The notes beneath the pieces were generated by a model. The model was not told the DNA's origin. It searched no databases and saw only the letters and a list, made by a program, of their open reading frames with translations. A stretch of DNA of 64,000 nt from Solirubrobacterales bacterium (GTDB lineage Bacteria > Actinomycetota > Thermoleophilia > Solirubrobacterales > 70-9). Positions 46,406 through 54,876 of this stretch are shown here, in pieces. Location: NCBI GenBank assembly GCA_020438425.1, contig JAGQUQ010000002.1, positions 1 to 64,000 of the forward strand, read 5' to 3'. Made by a program: the position numbers and the translations under genes. Position 1 is the stretch's first letter. Each line of letters begins with the position of its first letter.

Positions 46406-46795
46406 ATGATGTCCAACGAAACCACGGAAGAAGCTACCAGCCTCCAGCCGGGTCGCCACGACGAGAACAACGACACCGTCGCGATCCGGAAAGCAACGCT
46501 TGCGACCATCTTGGCCGGAGTGGCAGTGGCGGTCGTGTTAGGCATTGGGGGTTACCTGTTCGGGAAGAACAGCGGAGAGGACCTCGAAGCGGCGCGAGCA
46601 ACCGGAACCACTGCAGGCCGGGCCGTTGGGGAGAAACGTGGCGACATTCGAGGCTTTCGAGCAGGCTTCGCGAAGGGCAAGTCCCTCGGCTTCGCCGTCT
46701 CCTATAACCAGGCCTACAAAATCGCTTACCTGGATGCTTGGGAAGAAGCGGGTCTAGATGCACCTCCCAAGAAGGATGTCAAGGTAAGTCGATGA
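46406..46795 (+). CDS. Small single-pass membrane protein A of a tandem pair
   Basis: 129 residues from ATG 46406 (AAGAGGGAG upstream; a second Met follows directly). Cytoplasmic N terminus, one transmembrane helix (A-T-I-L-A-G-V-A-V-A-V-V-L-G-I-G-G-Y-L-F-G), then a long extracytoplasmic region with regularly spaced Gly and Arg/Lys (G-T-T-A-G-R-A-V-G-E-K-R-G, F-R-A-G-F-A-K-G-K-S-L-G-F). Coupled to the next gene by ATGA. Function unknown. Confidence 0.65.
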   Translation: MMSNETTEEATSLQPGRHDENNDTVAIRKATLATILAGVAVAVVLGIGGYLFGKNSGEDLEAARATGTTAGRAVGEKRGDIRGFRAGFAKGKSLGFAVSYNQAYKIAYLDAWEEAGLDAPPKKDVKVSR

Positions 46796-47238
46796 GCAAA
46801 CGAACACCGATCTCGATTGCCGCGGTGATTCTGGTCGGTGTCGTCGCTGGACTCGGCGGCTACTTGCTGGGCCATGGCGAGGCCCCCACCATGGACGATG
46901 CCCGGACGGAGCAACGGGAAGCTTTTCGCGTCGCGTTCAGATCTGCTTTTCCCGATGCGCTGGACCGCGGCGAAGACAGAGGTCGCAAGCTCGGCTTGAA
47001 GCGAGGCCAACGGAAAGGTACGAGGCAAGGAACCAAGCGCGGCAACACAGTTGGGTCCGAGGACGTATCCGAAGAGCAAGCCCGTCTTGCGGCCGCAGCG
47101 GCCGCGGCTGCCGAAGAAGCGGCAGCCCAGGCCGAGGTCTTGCCTCCAATCCCAGATGGAGCGGATGAACCTAATCCGGCTGAGCTATGTGAGGCGGCGC
47201 CTACTTCCGCCGCCGAGTTCGGCTACTCCTGTCCCTAG
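46792..47238 (+). CDS. Small single-pass membrane protein B of a tandem pair
   Basis: 148 residues from ATG 46792. Similar layout to protein A: a transmembrane helix (I-A-A-V-I-L-V-G-V-V-A-G-L-G-G-Y-L-L-G), acidic segment, Gly/Lys/Arg repeats (G-R-K-L-G-L-K-R-G-Q-R-K-G-T-R-Q-G), then an Ala/Glu coiled coil and a Cys-containing tail. A and B look like diverged duplicates, perhaps forming a heteromer at the membrane. The module is bounded by repeats E and F. Confidence 0.65.
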   Translation: MSKRTPISIAAVILVGVVAGLGGYLLGHGEAPTMDDARTEQREAFRVAFRSAFPDALDRGEDRGRKLGLKRGQRKGTRQGTKRGNTVGSEDVSEEQARLAAAAAAAAEEAAAQAEVLPPIPDGADEPNPAELCEAAPTSAAEFGYSCP

Positions 47239-47284
47239 ATTGCCGCTTCGGCTGCTGGTCCGTGCCACATTGGTAGGAAGAGAT

Positions 47285-47349
47285 TCAGACGGCCACTCGC
47301 TCCCGAATTCGGGCATCACCCCGAGAAGCGGATCCTGCCCCCGCTATTC
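47285..47349 (+). repeat. Island repeat F (att-like), best match to the tRNA 3' end
   Basis: Includes 16 bases (47332-47347) identical to tRNA-fMet 20652-20667, preceded by GGGCATCACCCCGAGAAGCGG. Minus-strand reading I-A-G-A-G-S-A-S-R-G-D-A-R-I-R-E-R-V then stop at 47285-47287. Confidence 0.88.
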
Positions 47350-47402
47350 CCCCATTTGCGACTGGATCGGCCTTGGCAGGCGCCTCGCGGTCTCCCCTCG
47401 TC

Positions 47403-48293
47403 CTATCCAGACTTCTCCCAGCGTTGAATCTCTGGTTCCCAGGTCCCGGCCGGGACCTCGCCGCTCAAGATCGGGTCCAGTAAGGCGGCTGCAGCCCGAT
47501 GACCACCGGTGACCTTGTTCGGTATCCCCACCTCGCTGGCCAGGTGCTGGAACGGCTGATCCCACTCCGGTGGCGGGGACGGCACCGAGTACGGGACTGG
47601 GTGAGTGCCACGTGAGGTGAAGACTTCCTGGATCTCTCGCTTGAGACTCTCGGCATCGAGGCTGGACAGGGTGGAGATCAAAACGATGTCCACCAGATCC
47701 TTGGTGCGGGTGCTGGTACGACCGCCCTCGTAGGTTCGGGTGAGGGCATGAAGCTTCTCGGCGACCTGGACCTCTAGGGCGATGGCTTCGACCTCGACCG
47801 GCTCGATTCCAGCGAAGGTGAGGAGGTCATCGGTGCGCAGGGTCTCAGACCGGATTTCCTGAGTCTCTCGGTGCCCGACATCGAGCACGAACGATTCGAA
47901 CGGGCGACCGGCCAGGGAGGTGCTCACTTTGAATCGGTGGCTCCCGCCGAGACGATCCTCAGGCGCGTCCGTTCCCTCGATCGTAAGGACGAAGAAATCG
48001 CCGGAGTCGTGGGTCGCCGCGTCGAGGAGGATGTCAAGCAACGCTTCGTCCTCGGCTCGCCACTCGATGTCGACATCCTTGGTGCTCCTTGCTCTGGCTG
48101 AGAGACGAAGGTCGAGCGCGATTCCTCCTTTCAACAGCCACTGCTCGCGGGCGACCGCGGCTAGACGAACCAGCAGACGGTCGAAGGCAACACGCTTGCG
48201 TATCCGTGCCAGAAGCGCCCCGTCGCCGTCGGCCCGATCCTTTAGCCGCTGTTCGAGCGCTTGGCGAAACGACGCTGGATCCTGGTACTTCAT
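47403..48293 (-). CDS. AbiEii-type nucleotidyltransferase toxin
   Basis: 296 residues. DNA polymerase beta-like nucleotidyltransferase core: W-L-L-K-G-G-I-A-L-D-L-R-L, R-S-T-K-D-V-D-I-E (metal Asp pair), then V-A-E-K-L-H-A-L and R-T-K-D-L-V-D-I-V-L. AbiEii toxins are abortive-infection effectors using nucleotides (MenT-type relatives modify tRNA 3' ends). The overlap with the AbiEi gene (ATGA) is the classic operon order, antitoxin first. Confidence 0.9.
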   Translation of the reverse strand: MKYQDPASFRQALEQRLKDRADGDGALLARIRKRVAFDRLLVRLAAVAREQWLLKGGIALDLRLSARARSTKDVDIEWRAEDEALLDILLDAATHDSGDFFVLTIEGTDAPEDRLGGSHRFKVSTSLAGRPFESFVLDVGHRETQEIRSETLRTDDLLTFAGIEPVEVEAIALEVQVAEKLHALTRTYEGGRTSTRTKDLVDIVLISTLSSLDAESLKREIQEVFTSRGTHPVPYSVPSPPPEWDQPFQHLASEVGIPNKVTGGHRAAAALLDPILSGEVPAGTWEPEIQRWEKSG

Positions 48294-48892
48294 CGGGACG
48301 CTCCCTCGATGCTGGCTTCAACGAACCTGCCCGCTCGCTCGGAGCTAGACGACGCTGCCGCCCGCAGTCGCCGGGGCGTTGTCATTCCTCGTTCGAGGGC
48401 CTGATGGATGGCCATCTCGACTTGCTCGGGTTGAGTTCCGCCCTTGATCGCGTCGACGATGGTTCGCTCCGGGTTGGTCACAGGAAGCCCCTGTACTTGC
48501 CTGATTTCCTCTTTCGCGGGATCGTTGTTTGGGAAGTGGAGCTGGATCCCGTCGCGGCGTCTCTGACCTCGCTCCGAGCGGGGGAGAGTCATGTGAACGG
48601 TATTGGGGATCACATCCGAAAGCTCGAGCAGCTCGAGAGCGCTCTCGTGCGAGACCACGGCGCCGGCATCGCGGAGCGGTAGCCAGGCGGCCATCACGTG
48701 CTCGTGGGGGCTGGAGGGAAAGTGGCGCAGGCGAAACAGGCCGCGCCGGATCCGTTCGTAGCGTCCGCCGCGGCGCGCGTGGTGACGCAGGGTGCTGCGA
48801 TCCATGCCCGACCCGATCGCCTGCTGGGCGGTGAAGTACCCGGCTTGTGACTCCGCCAGCTGGTATAGCCTCTCGTGATATCCGTCAGACAT
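48290..48892 (-). CDS. AbiEi-type antitoxin/repressor
   Basis: 200 residues from ATG 48892. N-terminal winged HTH: A-G-Y-F-T-A-Q-Q-A, G-S-G-M-D-R-S-T-L-R-H-H-A-R-R-G, Y-E-R-I-R-R-G-L-F-R-L. Then the AbiEi C-terminal antitoxin region (H-V-M-A-A-W-L, V-S-H-E-S-A-L-E-L, G-L-P-V-T-N-P-E-R-T-I-V-D-A). It autorepresses such operons; a perfect palindrome lies 8 bases upstream of the start. Confidence 0.9.
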   Translation of the reverse strand: MSDGYHERLYQLAESQAGYFTAQQAIGSGMDRSTLRHHARRGGRYERIRRGLFRLRHFPSSPHEHVMAAWLPLRDAGAVVSHESALELLELSDVIPNTVHMTLPRSERGQRRRDGIQLHFPNNDPAKEEIRQVQGLPVTNPERTIVDAIKGGTQPEQVEMAIHQALERGMTTPRRLRAAASSSSERAGRFVEASIEGASR

Positions 48893-48899
48893 TTGGGTT

Positions 48900-48916
48900 A
48901 TTTTACCACCTAAAAT
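48900..48916. promoter_or_regulatory. Palindromic operator of the AbiE operon
   Basis: ATTTTA and TAAAAT form a perfect 6-base inverted repeat around CCACC, 8 bases before the AbiEi start. Highly AT-rich in a GC-rich region, as expected for an autoregulated promoter. Confidence 0.65.
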
Positions 48917-49140
48917 GCTGACAAAGCCAAAAAAAACGAGTCGATTCCAAGGCCATCCCGTCGATGAAAGGATGCGCCAAATCAATCGATGGAAAGTTCT
49001 GGGTGTGGGAGGTCAGTTGAGTTTTGCCAGGCACTTCGTGGTGCGGTGGGCTACGGACTTGCGCCGGTCGTTGGTGAGGCGATCACGCCGGTGCGTAGCG
49101 ATCGGGCGAGCTTTGGATCTGGGTCGGCCCAAGGCAGGAA

Positions 49141-49365
49141 CTACTCTTCTTGCTGCCGGCAGACCTTCTCCAATCCGTCTCCCGCCCGCATACGGACCAA
49201 CTCGTCGGGGCTTTCGAGGCAGGCGAATAGCTCGTCGAGTCGCGTCCTGTCATCGACCACGATCCCCACGACCTCCTCGGTGCGTCCGAGCGAGTTGGGG
49301 TGACCACCGGTGAGCATTTCGGCAAACGGTTCACTCAATGACCGACATCCTTGCAGTTTCGGCAC
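49141..49365 (-). pseudogene. Truncated HEAT-repeat protein
   Basis: 74 residues. The centre, L-T-G-G-H-P-N-S-L-G-R-T-E-E-V-V, L-D-E-L-F-A-C-L and V-R-M-R-A-G-D-G-L-E-K-V-C-R, matches the N-terminal unit of a HEAT-repeat protein family of about 200 residues known in many bacteria. It stops at 49141, losing the other repeats. Probably a gene fragment left by island rearrangement. Confidence 0.6.
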
Positions 49366-49509
49366 GAGCTGCCCGCAGCCTGTTCCACGCTCGGGTCAGG
49401 CATCAGTTACTTGCCGCGCGGAGTGGAGATCGCTCATGGCCAAGATGAGCCAGGAGCCTGCCGCCTCCATCGGGGGGGCGAATTACGTGTGCTGGATCCG
49501 TTAAGGGGC

Positions 49510-49914
49510 ATGGACAATAGAAGCAGGTCGCAACGTAATCGTCGTTCCAAGCCGCAGGGGAAAGGGCGCCCCCCGGCCCGAGGACCCGAGTGGAGCAGGG
49601 ACCCGACCGAGCGATTCGAGAGAAATGACGCATGGGCCCTGACCCTCGCCTTGATCAAGGCAGGAATATTCGTCACTGAAACTCTCGGCAACTTGATCGA
49701 CATCCTTCCGGAGGATGCGTACCCGGGCGAGGATCCGGGCGAGGTCGTCACCGAAATGGCTGCTGGATCGATCGTGCCTCTGGTCAACAGGGTTGGCCGA
49801 AAGCAATGCCGCGAGACAATCGAACTGATCGATTCCGTAGTGGAATCGATTCTGAGGGAACTCAGCCTCGCGGCGGAAATCGCGGGTAGGCGCGAGAAGG
49901 GCTACACGGTCTAG
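49510..49914 (+). CDS. Hypothetical protein with basic N terminus
   Basis: 134 residues from ATG 49510, with AAGGGG immediately upstream. Very basic first 40 residues (R-S-R-S-Q-R-N-R-R-S-K-P-Q-G-K), then helical sequence (A-W-A-L-T-L-A-L-I-K-A-G-I-F-V, E-L-I-D-S-V-V-E-S-I-L). Not recognised. Confidence 0.55.
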   Translation: MDNRSRSQRNRRSKPQGKGRPPARGPEWSRDPTERFERNDAWALTLALIKAGIFVTETLGNLIDILPEDAYPGEDPGEVVTEMAAGSIVPLVNRVGRKQCRETIELIDSVVESILRELSLAAEIAGRREKGYTV

Positions 49915-49937
49915 AGCGCCTCGCGAGTTGAGCGCCA

Positions 49938-50885
49938 ATGCGGCCGTCGCAGGCTAGTATCCGGCAGATCGACCAGTCCACTTTCCCCCCGACGTCAGAA
50001 TCCTCCGTGGTGGAGGGCGAGGTGACCACCACTGTTCGAGTGATCAGGCTCCTGATCACCGGACTCGTATTGGCTGCCGTGGTCGCGGGCATCGTGCGTG
50101 GCCTCACCACCCCGGATTCGGGCGAGGGGGCCGTAGTCAGCGGCCTCTACCTGACCCAGGTGATGCTGGCCGCGATCCTGATTCTGCTCGGCGGCTTCGT
50201 CGAAGGCTTCGGCTTCGGGCTCTCGCTGGGAACCAATTGGCCGTATACCAGCAACATCTGGGTGCTCTTGATCAAGGGCGACCCGGAGGCGGCCCACCGG
50301 ATCGTCGCCACATTGGTCGGCCTGATCGGTCTCGTGCTGGTGACCCTGGCCCCGAACTCGGCAACGATGAACGGCCTGATCCTGATCGTGTTGACGGCTG
50401 CGCTGGGGATGGGGACGCTCCATGTGCTCTCCGGCCAGCTTCCCTCTTTCGTGCATGGTGTTCACGGGCTTCTCGCCTACGGCGTGTTCATCAGTTACCT
50501 GATGACCATCTATCAGCCAGGAGTCGACTTCTGGTCCTACTTGAGTGACACGCCTCCGCTCTGTGTGGTGCTCTTCGCTGTGCTTCTTGGTGGCATGACC
50601 ACCGGCCATCGCGGCTTCGGTAAGCCGATCGGAGCCTTCTCCTGGCCGCAGCGCGCCCCGCAGGTGGTGATGATCATCCACCTGTTCGCCGCCTTGATCG
50701 TGGTGGCTGCCCTGGGGAGCGTGATGCCGGATTACCCGTTGGCGTTCTACCTGGCCGTCGCCCAGGTGGTCGTGGGCTTCTTGCTTTTTCACGCGGTGAA
50801 TCTCAAGCCGAAGACCCCCGGCGTTCTCGTTGCCATCCACCAATCCGTGGTGCTCGCCATAACCGTGGCCATCGTGGCCGCGTAG
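49938..50885 (+). CDS. Polytopic membrane protein, CtaA/COX15-like (putative haem A synthase family)
   Basis: 315 residues from ATG 49938 (GTG 50022 possible). About eight transmembrane helices. His residues sit in helices as in CtaA: A-A-H-R-I-V-A-T-L-V-G-L, V-H-G-V-H-G-L-L-A-Y, M-I-I-H-L-F-A-A-L and A-I-H-Q-S-V-V-L-A. CtaA oxidises haem O to haem A; here similarity is by layout only and the family call is tentative. It is the last gene before repeat G. Confidence 0.5.
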   Translation: MRPSQASIRQIDQSTFPPTSESSVVEGEVTTTVRVIRLLITGLVLAAVVAGIVRGLTTPDSGEGAVVSGLYLTQVMLAAILILLGGFVEGFGFGLSLGTNWPYTSNIWVLLIKGDPEAAHRIVATLVGLIGLVLVTLAPNSATMNGLILIVLTAALGMGTLHVLSGQLPSFVHGVHGLLAYGVFISYLMTIYQPGVDFWSYLSDTPPLCVVLFAVLLGGMTTGHRGFGKPIGAFSWPQRAPQVVMIIHLFAALIVVAALGSVMPDYPLAFYLAVAQVVVGFLLFHAVNLKPKTPGVLVAIHQSVVLAITVAIVAA

Positions 50886-50890
50886 CTTCG

Positions 50891-50940
50891 ATTGCCACAT
50901 CGCGTGTCACCCCGAGAGACCGATCAGGTCCCCGCTATTC
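50891..50940 (+). repeat. Island repeat G (att-like), probable right end of island
   Basis: GCGTGTCACCCCGAGAGACCGATCAGG followed by the core TCCCCGCTATTCACCG, shared with repeat D. The minus-strand tail frame is interrupted by a stop, consistent with greater age. Beyond it lie genes without island traits. Confidence 0.75.
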
Positions 50941-51001
50941 ACCGAAGGTCAAGCCCGCGATCTTTCGCTCATGCGGCGGTAGCCGGAGGCTTCGGCTGGC
51001 T

Positions 51002-52639
51002 CTACTTTGAGAATGCAGGCGAGCTCGCCCTGGGACCGCCGCGGCGTGCGGGTATGGGATCCATAGCGCGTTCGACTAGCGCGGTGATGGTCAGTGAGGG
51101 GTTGACGCCGAGATTGGTGGGCAATACCGAGCCGTCACAGATCATGAGGTTCTCGTAGCCATGCACTTTGAGGTCAGCGTCGACGACCCCTTGGTCGGCA
51201 GTGGCGCCGATCACGGCGCCACCGAGGAAGTGGGCTGTCACCGGCGTGCACGCCATGGCTTCGAACACCGAGGCCTGGGCCGTGCCACCCATCCTCTCAG
51301 CCAGGCGACGGGCGACATCGTAGGCGGCCGGAATCGGTTGCGGGCGCGGTGAGCCGGGGTCCGGTTCGGTCTGTAAAAGCACCGTGCCGTCGCGTAGCCG
51401 CCGCCACGGGCGCAGCCGGATCGACGAGTCGAGCGATTGCATGACGATGAAAAGCAGCGTCCGGCGCGACCAGTGGCGCGGATTGCTTGCCCGCAGCAGC
51501 GTGCGGGGATTGCGCAGCGCCGCGGTGGCGAAACGCAGGGGCTGTTTTCCCCGCGACCCCGGATCGACCAGGAGCGAGAACATTGAAGAGTTGAAGTCTC
51601 CGCCGGTCCCGTAAACCACCGGCTCCACATGCGTGTTCTCATCGAGCCAGATGCTCGATGAGATACAGACCGAGTCGGAGAGGTCGAAACGATCGTCCGG
51701 TGCGGTCACGGCCAGCACCGACTCGGAGTTGGTACGCACCTTCTCGCCCAGGCGCGGTGACAGAACATTGAGCGACCCGTTGAGCCTGCAACGCTGCAGC
51801 AACTTGTTGGTTCCCAAGGTCCCGGCCGCGACGACGACGGCGCGTGCATTCACCGTCCGGCGATTGCGCATCAACACGTTGCCCGGGGTGACGCTCGTGA
51901 CCGCGAAGCCCTCGCTCCCGTCCCCGCTCAGGCCGAGCGGGCGGATGTCGGTCGCCAGGCGCTCGGGCAGGATTCGCACCCCGAGGCGCTCGGCGAAGTA
52001 GAGGTAGTTCTTGGTCAGGATGTTCTTCGCTCCCACCCGGCAGCCGACCATGCAGTTACCGCAACGTGTACAGCCGGTGCGCGGCGGCCCGTCGCCATCA
52101 AAATAGGGGTCTTCGACCGTCTCCCCGGGTGCGCCCAGGAAGGCACCGACTGTGGGCTTCGAGTAGGTGTCGCCGACGCCGAGGTCGTCGGCTACGTCCT
52201 TCAGCAGCCGGTCGCCGACCCCGTCCCGTTCGTATCGCATGACGCCCAGCATGCGCTCGGCCTCGTCGTAGTGGTCCGGCAGCTCGGCCCGCCAGTCGGC
52301 GAGTCCCGCCCACTGCGGGTCATCGAAGGTGCGGTCCGGCGGGCGCAGCAACACCATCGAGTACACGAGCGACCCGCCGCCGACACCCGAGCCCGACAGC
52401 ACCGTTATGTCCTTGAACGGCGAAACGCGCAGCATGCCTCTGAGCTTCAGCATCGGCAGCCAGAAAGCCCGCGGGATCTGCCAGGTCGCCTCGGGCATGT
52501 CCGCGTCCTCGTATCGGCGGCCACACTCCAGCAAGGCCACGCTGTAGCCCTTCTCGGCCAGACGCAGGGCGGCGGTGCTGCCGCCAAATCCGGACCCGAC
52601 GACGACGTAGTCGTAGTCGTAGCGGGTCATCAGGCTCAC
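51002..52639 (-). CDS. GMC-family FAD oxidoreductase with Cys cluster
   Basis: 545 residues. FAD motif V-V-G-S-G-F-G-G-S near residue 14, T-V-L-S-G-S-G-V-G-G-G-S, A-V-V-V-A-A-G-T-L-G-T, and a C-terminal G-S-V-L-P-T-N-L-G-V-N-P-S-L-T-I with GMC_oxred_C His/Asn features. C-T-R-C-G-N-C-M-V-G-C at about residue 195 resembles a ferredoxin-like cluster site found in cholesterol-oxidase/long-chain alcohol oxidase relatives. Overlaps the aldehyde dehydrogenase by ATGA, implying alcohol to aldehyde to acid oxidation. Confidence 0.9.
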   Translation of the reverse strand: MSLMTRYDYDYVVVGSGFGGSTAALRLAEKGYSVALLECGRRYEDADMPEATWQIPRAFWLPMLKLRGMLRVSPFKDITVLSGSGVGGGSLVYSMVLLRPPDRTFDDPQWAGLADWRAELPDHYDEAERMLGVMRYERDGVGDRLLKDVADDLGVGDTYSKPTVGAFLGAPGETVEDPYFDGDGPPRTGCTRCGNCMVGCRVGAKNILTKNYLYFAERLGVRILPERLATDIRPLGLSGDGSEGFAVTSVTPGNVLMRNRRTVNARAVVVAAGTLGTNKLLQRCRLNGSLNVLSPRLGEKVRTNSESVLAVTAPDDRFDLSDSVCISSSIWLDENTHVEPVVYGTGGDFNSSMFSLLVDPGSRGKQPLRFATAALRNPRTLLRASNPRHWSRRTLLFIVMQSLDSSIRLRPWRRLRDGTVLLQTEPDPGSPRPQPIPAAYDVARRLAERMGGTAQASVFEAMACTPVTAHFLGGAVIGATADQGVVDADLKVHGYENLMICDGSVLPTNLGVNPSLTITALVERAMDPIPARRGGPRASSPAFSK

Positions 52640-54237
52640 ACCCGGGGGATCCGCCGCAAGGCCCGCAAGCCGAAAGTCATCACCGCCGCGTACGGCGCGG
52701 CCGGGGTTCCCGCATCCGGAGTCAGCGGCAGCAGGCTCTGCGCTGCGACGGTCTGGGCCTCGGTGTACTTGAGGATTCCCTGCGCGCCGTGACGGCGCCC
52801 CACCCCGGACTGCTTCATGCCACCCATCGGCGCGTCGATCGAGCCGAACGCGGCCGCGTACGGCTCGTTAATGTTGACCGTGCCTGCCTTGATCCGCGGT
52901 GCGAGCGCACGGGCGGAGGAGATGCTCCCGGAAAAGATGCTCGCGTTGAGACCGTAATCGGAATCGTTGATCAGCTTGATCGCCTCGTCGACATCTTCGT
53001 ACGGGTAGACCTCGAGCAGCGGCCCGAAAGTCTCGCTGGCGTGGCAGTCCATGTCGGGTGTGACGCCGACGAGCACGGTCGGTTCGAAGAACAGTGGTCC
53101 CGCCTCCGGCTGCGGCTGGCCACCCGCGATGACCGAGGCACCCTTGGCGACGGCGTCCTCGAGGTGGGCGGTTGTCGCCTCGAGTTGCTTGCGGGAGATC
53201 ATCGACCCGATGTCGCTATTCCAGTCGAGGTCGCCCCCGAGCTTCAGCTTGCCGACCTGCTCGGCCAATCGGCTGACGAACCCGTCGAAGAGGGAACGGT
53301 GCACATAGATGCGCTCCATTGAGATGCAAAGCTGACCGGCGTTGCCGAAGGAGCCACTGATAGCTCCCTTGACGGCGCGTTCCAGGCGGGCATCCGGCAG
53401 CACCAGCATCGCGTTCTTGCCGCCGAGTTCCATCGAACAACCGATCAGTCGCTCGCCGCAGCGGGCGGCGAGCTTGCGGCCGGTCGCGGTCGAGCCGGTG
53501 AACATCAGGAAGTCGGCGAGCTCGACGATCGCGCCGCCGACCACCGGGCCGTCTCCGGTAACCACCTGAGCCAGACCCGGCGGCAGTCCCGCCTGCTCGA
53601 GCAGCTCGAAGGCCCAAAGGGCCGCAAGCGGCGTCTGGGCATCCGGCTTTACGACCACGCCGTTCCCGGCAACCAGCGCCGCCAGCGCGTCGGTGACTCC
53701 CATCGTCAGGGGATAGTTCCAGGGCGTGATGAACCCACACACCCCGACGGGGACATGGTGCTCCCAGGCCCTCGTGAGCACCGGGGTCGCGCCGGCCCGG
53801 CGCCGGACCCGCAGATGCGCCGGCGCGTGCTTGCCGTAGTAGCGCGCGGTTGAAGCGGTGGCCATCACTTCTTCGAACGCATTCAGGCGCGACTTGCCGC
53901 TCTCCAGCTGGATCAGATCGAGCACCTCGCGCTGACGGGCGAGCAGCAGGCTGTGGAAGCGAAGCAGCACCCGCGCCCGGCGGCGTGCGGACCAGCGCGC
54001 CCACTCGGTCTGAGCCTGTTGCGAACGCTGCACCGCCGCCTCGACATCCGGCACCTCGCAGGCCGGCACCGATGCCACCAGCTCACCGGTCACCGGTGAA
54101 CGGACCTCAAGCCTCTCCGCATCGCTGTCGGCCACACCGATGCGTCGTACGAGACGGGCGATCTGCTCGGCGCGTTCTCCGGTGAGTAACCGGCTGGTCA
54201 ACTCATCAACAGAAGCGGGAATCGGACTCGCGTCCAT
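52636..54237 (-). CDS. Aldehyde dehydrogenase, succinate-semialdehyde dehydrogenase-like
   Basis: 533 residues from ATG 54237. Rossmann and catalytic features: F-I-T-P-W-N-Y-P-L, F-T-G-S-T-A-T-G-R-K, E-L-G-G-K-N-A-M-L (general base Glu), G-Q-L-C-I-S-M-E-R-I (catalytic Cys), F-G-P-L-L-E-V, and P-M-G-G-M-K-Q-S-G-V-G-R. Closest to GabD2-type SSADHs. NADP is likely but the substrate is uncertain. First gene of the two-gene operon with the GMC enzyme. Confidence 0.9.
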   Translation of the reverse strand: MDASPIPASVDELTSRLLTGERAEQIARLVRRIGVADSDAERLEVRSPVTGELVASVPACEVPDVEAAVQRSQQAQTEWARWSARRRARVLLRFHSLLLARQREVLDLIQLESGKSRLNAFEEVMATASTARYYGKHAPAHLRVRRRAGATPVLTRAWEHHVPVGVCGFITPWNYPLTMGVTDALAALVAGNGVVVKPDAQTPLAALWAFELLEQAGLPPGLAQVVTGDGPVVGGAIVELADFLMFTGSTATGRKLAARCGERLIGCSMELGGKNAMLVLPDARLERAVKGAISGSFGNAGQLCISMERIYVHRSLFDGFVSRLAEQVGKLKLGGDLDWNSDIGSMISRKQLEATTAHLEDAVAKGASVIAGGQPQPEAGPLFFEPTVLVGVTPDMDCHASETFGPLLEVYPYEDVDEAIKLINDSDYGLNASIFSGSISSARALAPRIKAGTVNINEPYAAAFGSIDAPMGGMKQSGVGRRHGAQGILKYTEAQTVAAQSLLPLTPDAGTPAAPYAAVMTFGLRALRRIPRV

Positions 54238-54492
54238 GAGAGCAAGTCTACCCAACGAAACTGTGTCTCCATACCGGGGCCGATCTGTTCTCGACGGTGT
54301 CGAGGTCGAGTCGCAAGTTCGGATCAAGCCCCCTCAGGCTACGAAAGCCAGGGATATCGGAGATTTCTCGTTTGCTCTTGGCTTGAGCCCGGCGGAGATT
54401 CGCTCTGCCCTTGTTTTGGTGCCCGGAGGCTGGCGGGAAGTCTGCCCGGACCTACGACCGGGGCGGGGACCGAGGTCGGGCCGGGCTGCTGG

Positions 54493-54876
54493 TCAGAGTT
54501 TCTGGGCGAGGCCGATCAGGAGGTTTTCCGGTCCGCGGATGCGGCAGAGGGCGTTGCGGCGGTCCGGGGTGAGCATCATGGCGATCTCGACCCGCTGGTC
54601 GCCGAGCCCGGTGACCCGGCCAGCCCATTCACCTTCTTCCCGCGAACTCACGTTGTGGGCGAGGACGATCCCGCTCCAGGTTGCCCCGTTGTCAGCGATT
54701 CCCATGTCTACCGCGAGCTCCTCGCGCGCCCAGAGGACGAGGACAACCCCGTTCGCCTGGTAGAAGGCGGTCTCTTCGATCTCCCGGGCCGGCTTCCATC
54801 CGAGCACCGAGTAGAACGCCTTCGCTCGTTCGTAGTCGCCGACCCCTAGGGTCACCAACGCGATGCTCTGATTCAT
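54493..54876 (-). CDS. VOC/glyoxalase-fold protein
   Basis: 127 residues. N-terminal V-T-L-G-V-G-D-Y-E-R-A-K-A-F-Y-S-V-L-G-W is the signature of VOC proteins, followed by F-Y-Q-A-N-G-V-V-L-V-L-W and a second beta-alpha unit. Metal-binding residues are only partly conserved, so a binding rather than enzymatic role is possible. Confidence 0.85.
   Translation of the reverse strand: MNQSIALVTLGVGDYERAKAFYSVLGWKPAREIEETAFYQANGVVLVLWAREELAVDMGIADNGATWSGIVLAHNVSSREEGEWAGRVTGLGDQRVEIAMMLTPDRRNALCRIRGPENLLIGLAQKL

Noticed and set aside
48085-48105. CTGAGAGACGAAGG inside the AbiEii gene as another island repeat
   Set aside because: Only 12-14 bases match, it is inside conserved codons (A-R-A-R-S-T-K-D), and the CCCGCTAT core is missing.
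48915-49313. 132-aa + strand ORF upstream of the HEAT fragment
   Set aside because: Arg/Pro-rich composition typical of a shadow frame, and it runs antisense to the recognisable HEAT sequence.
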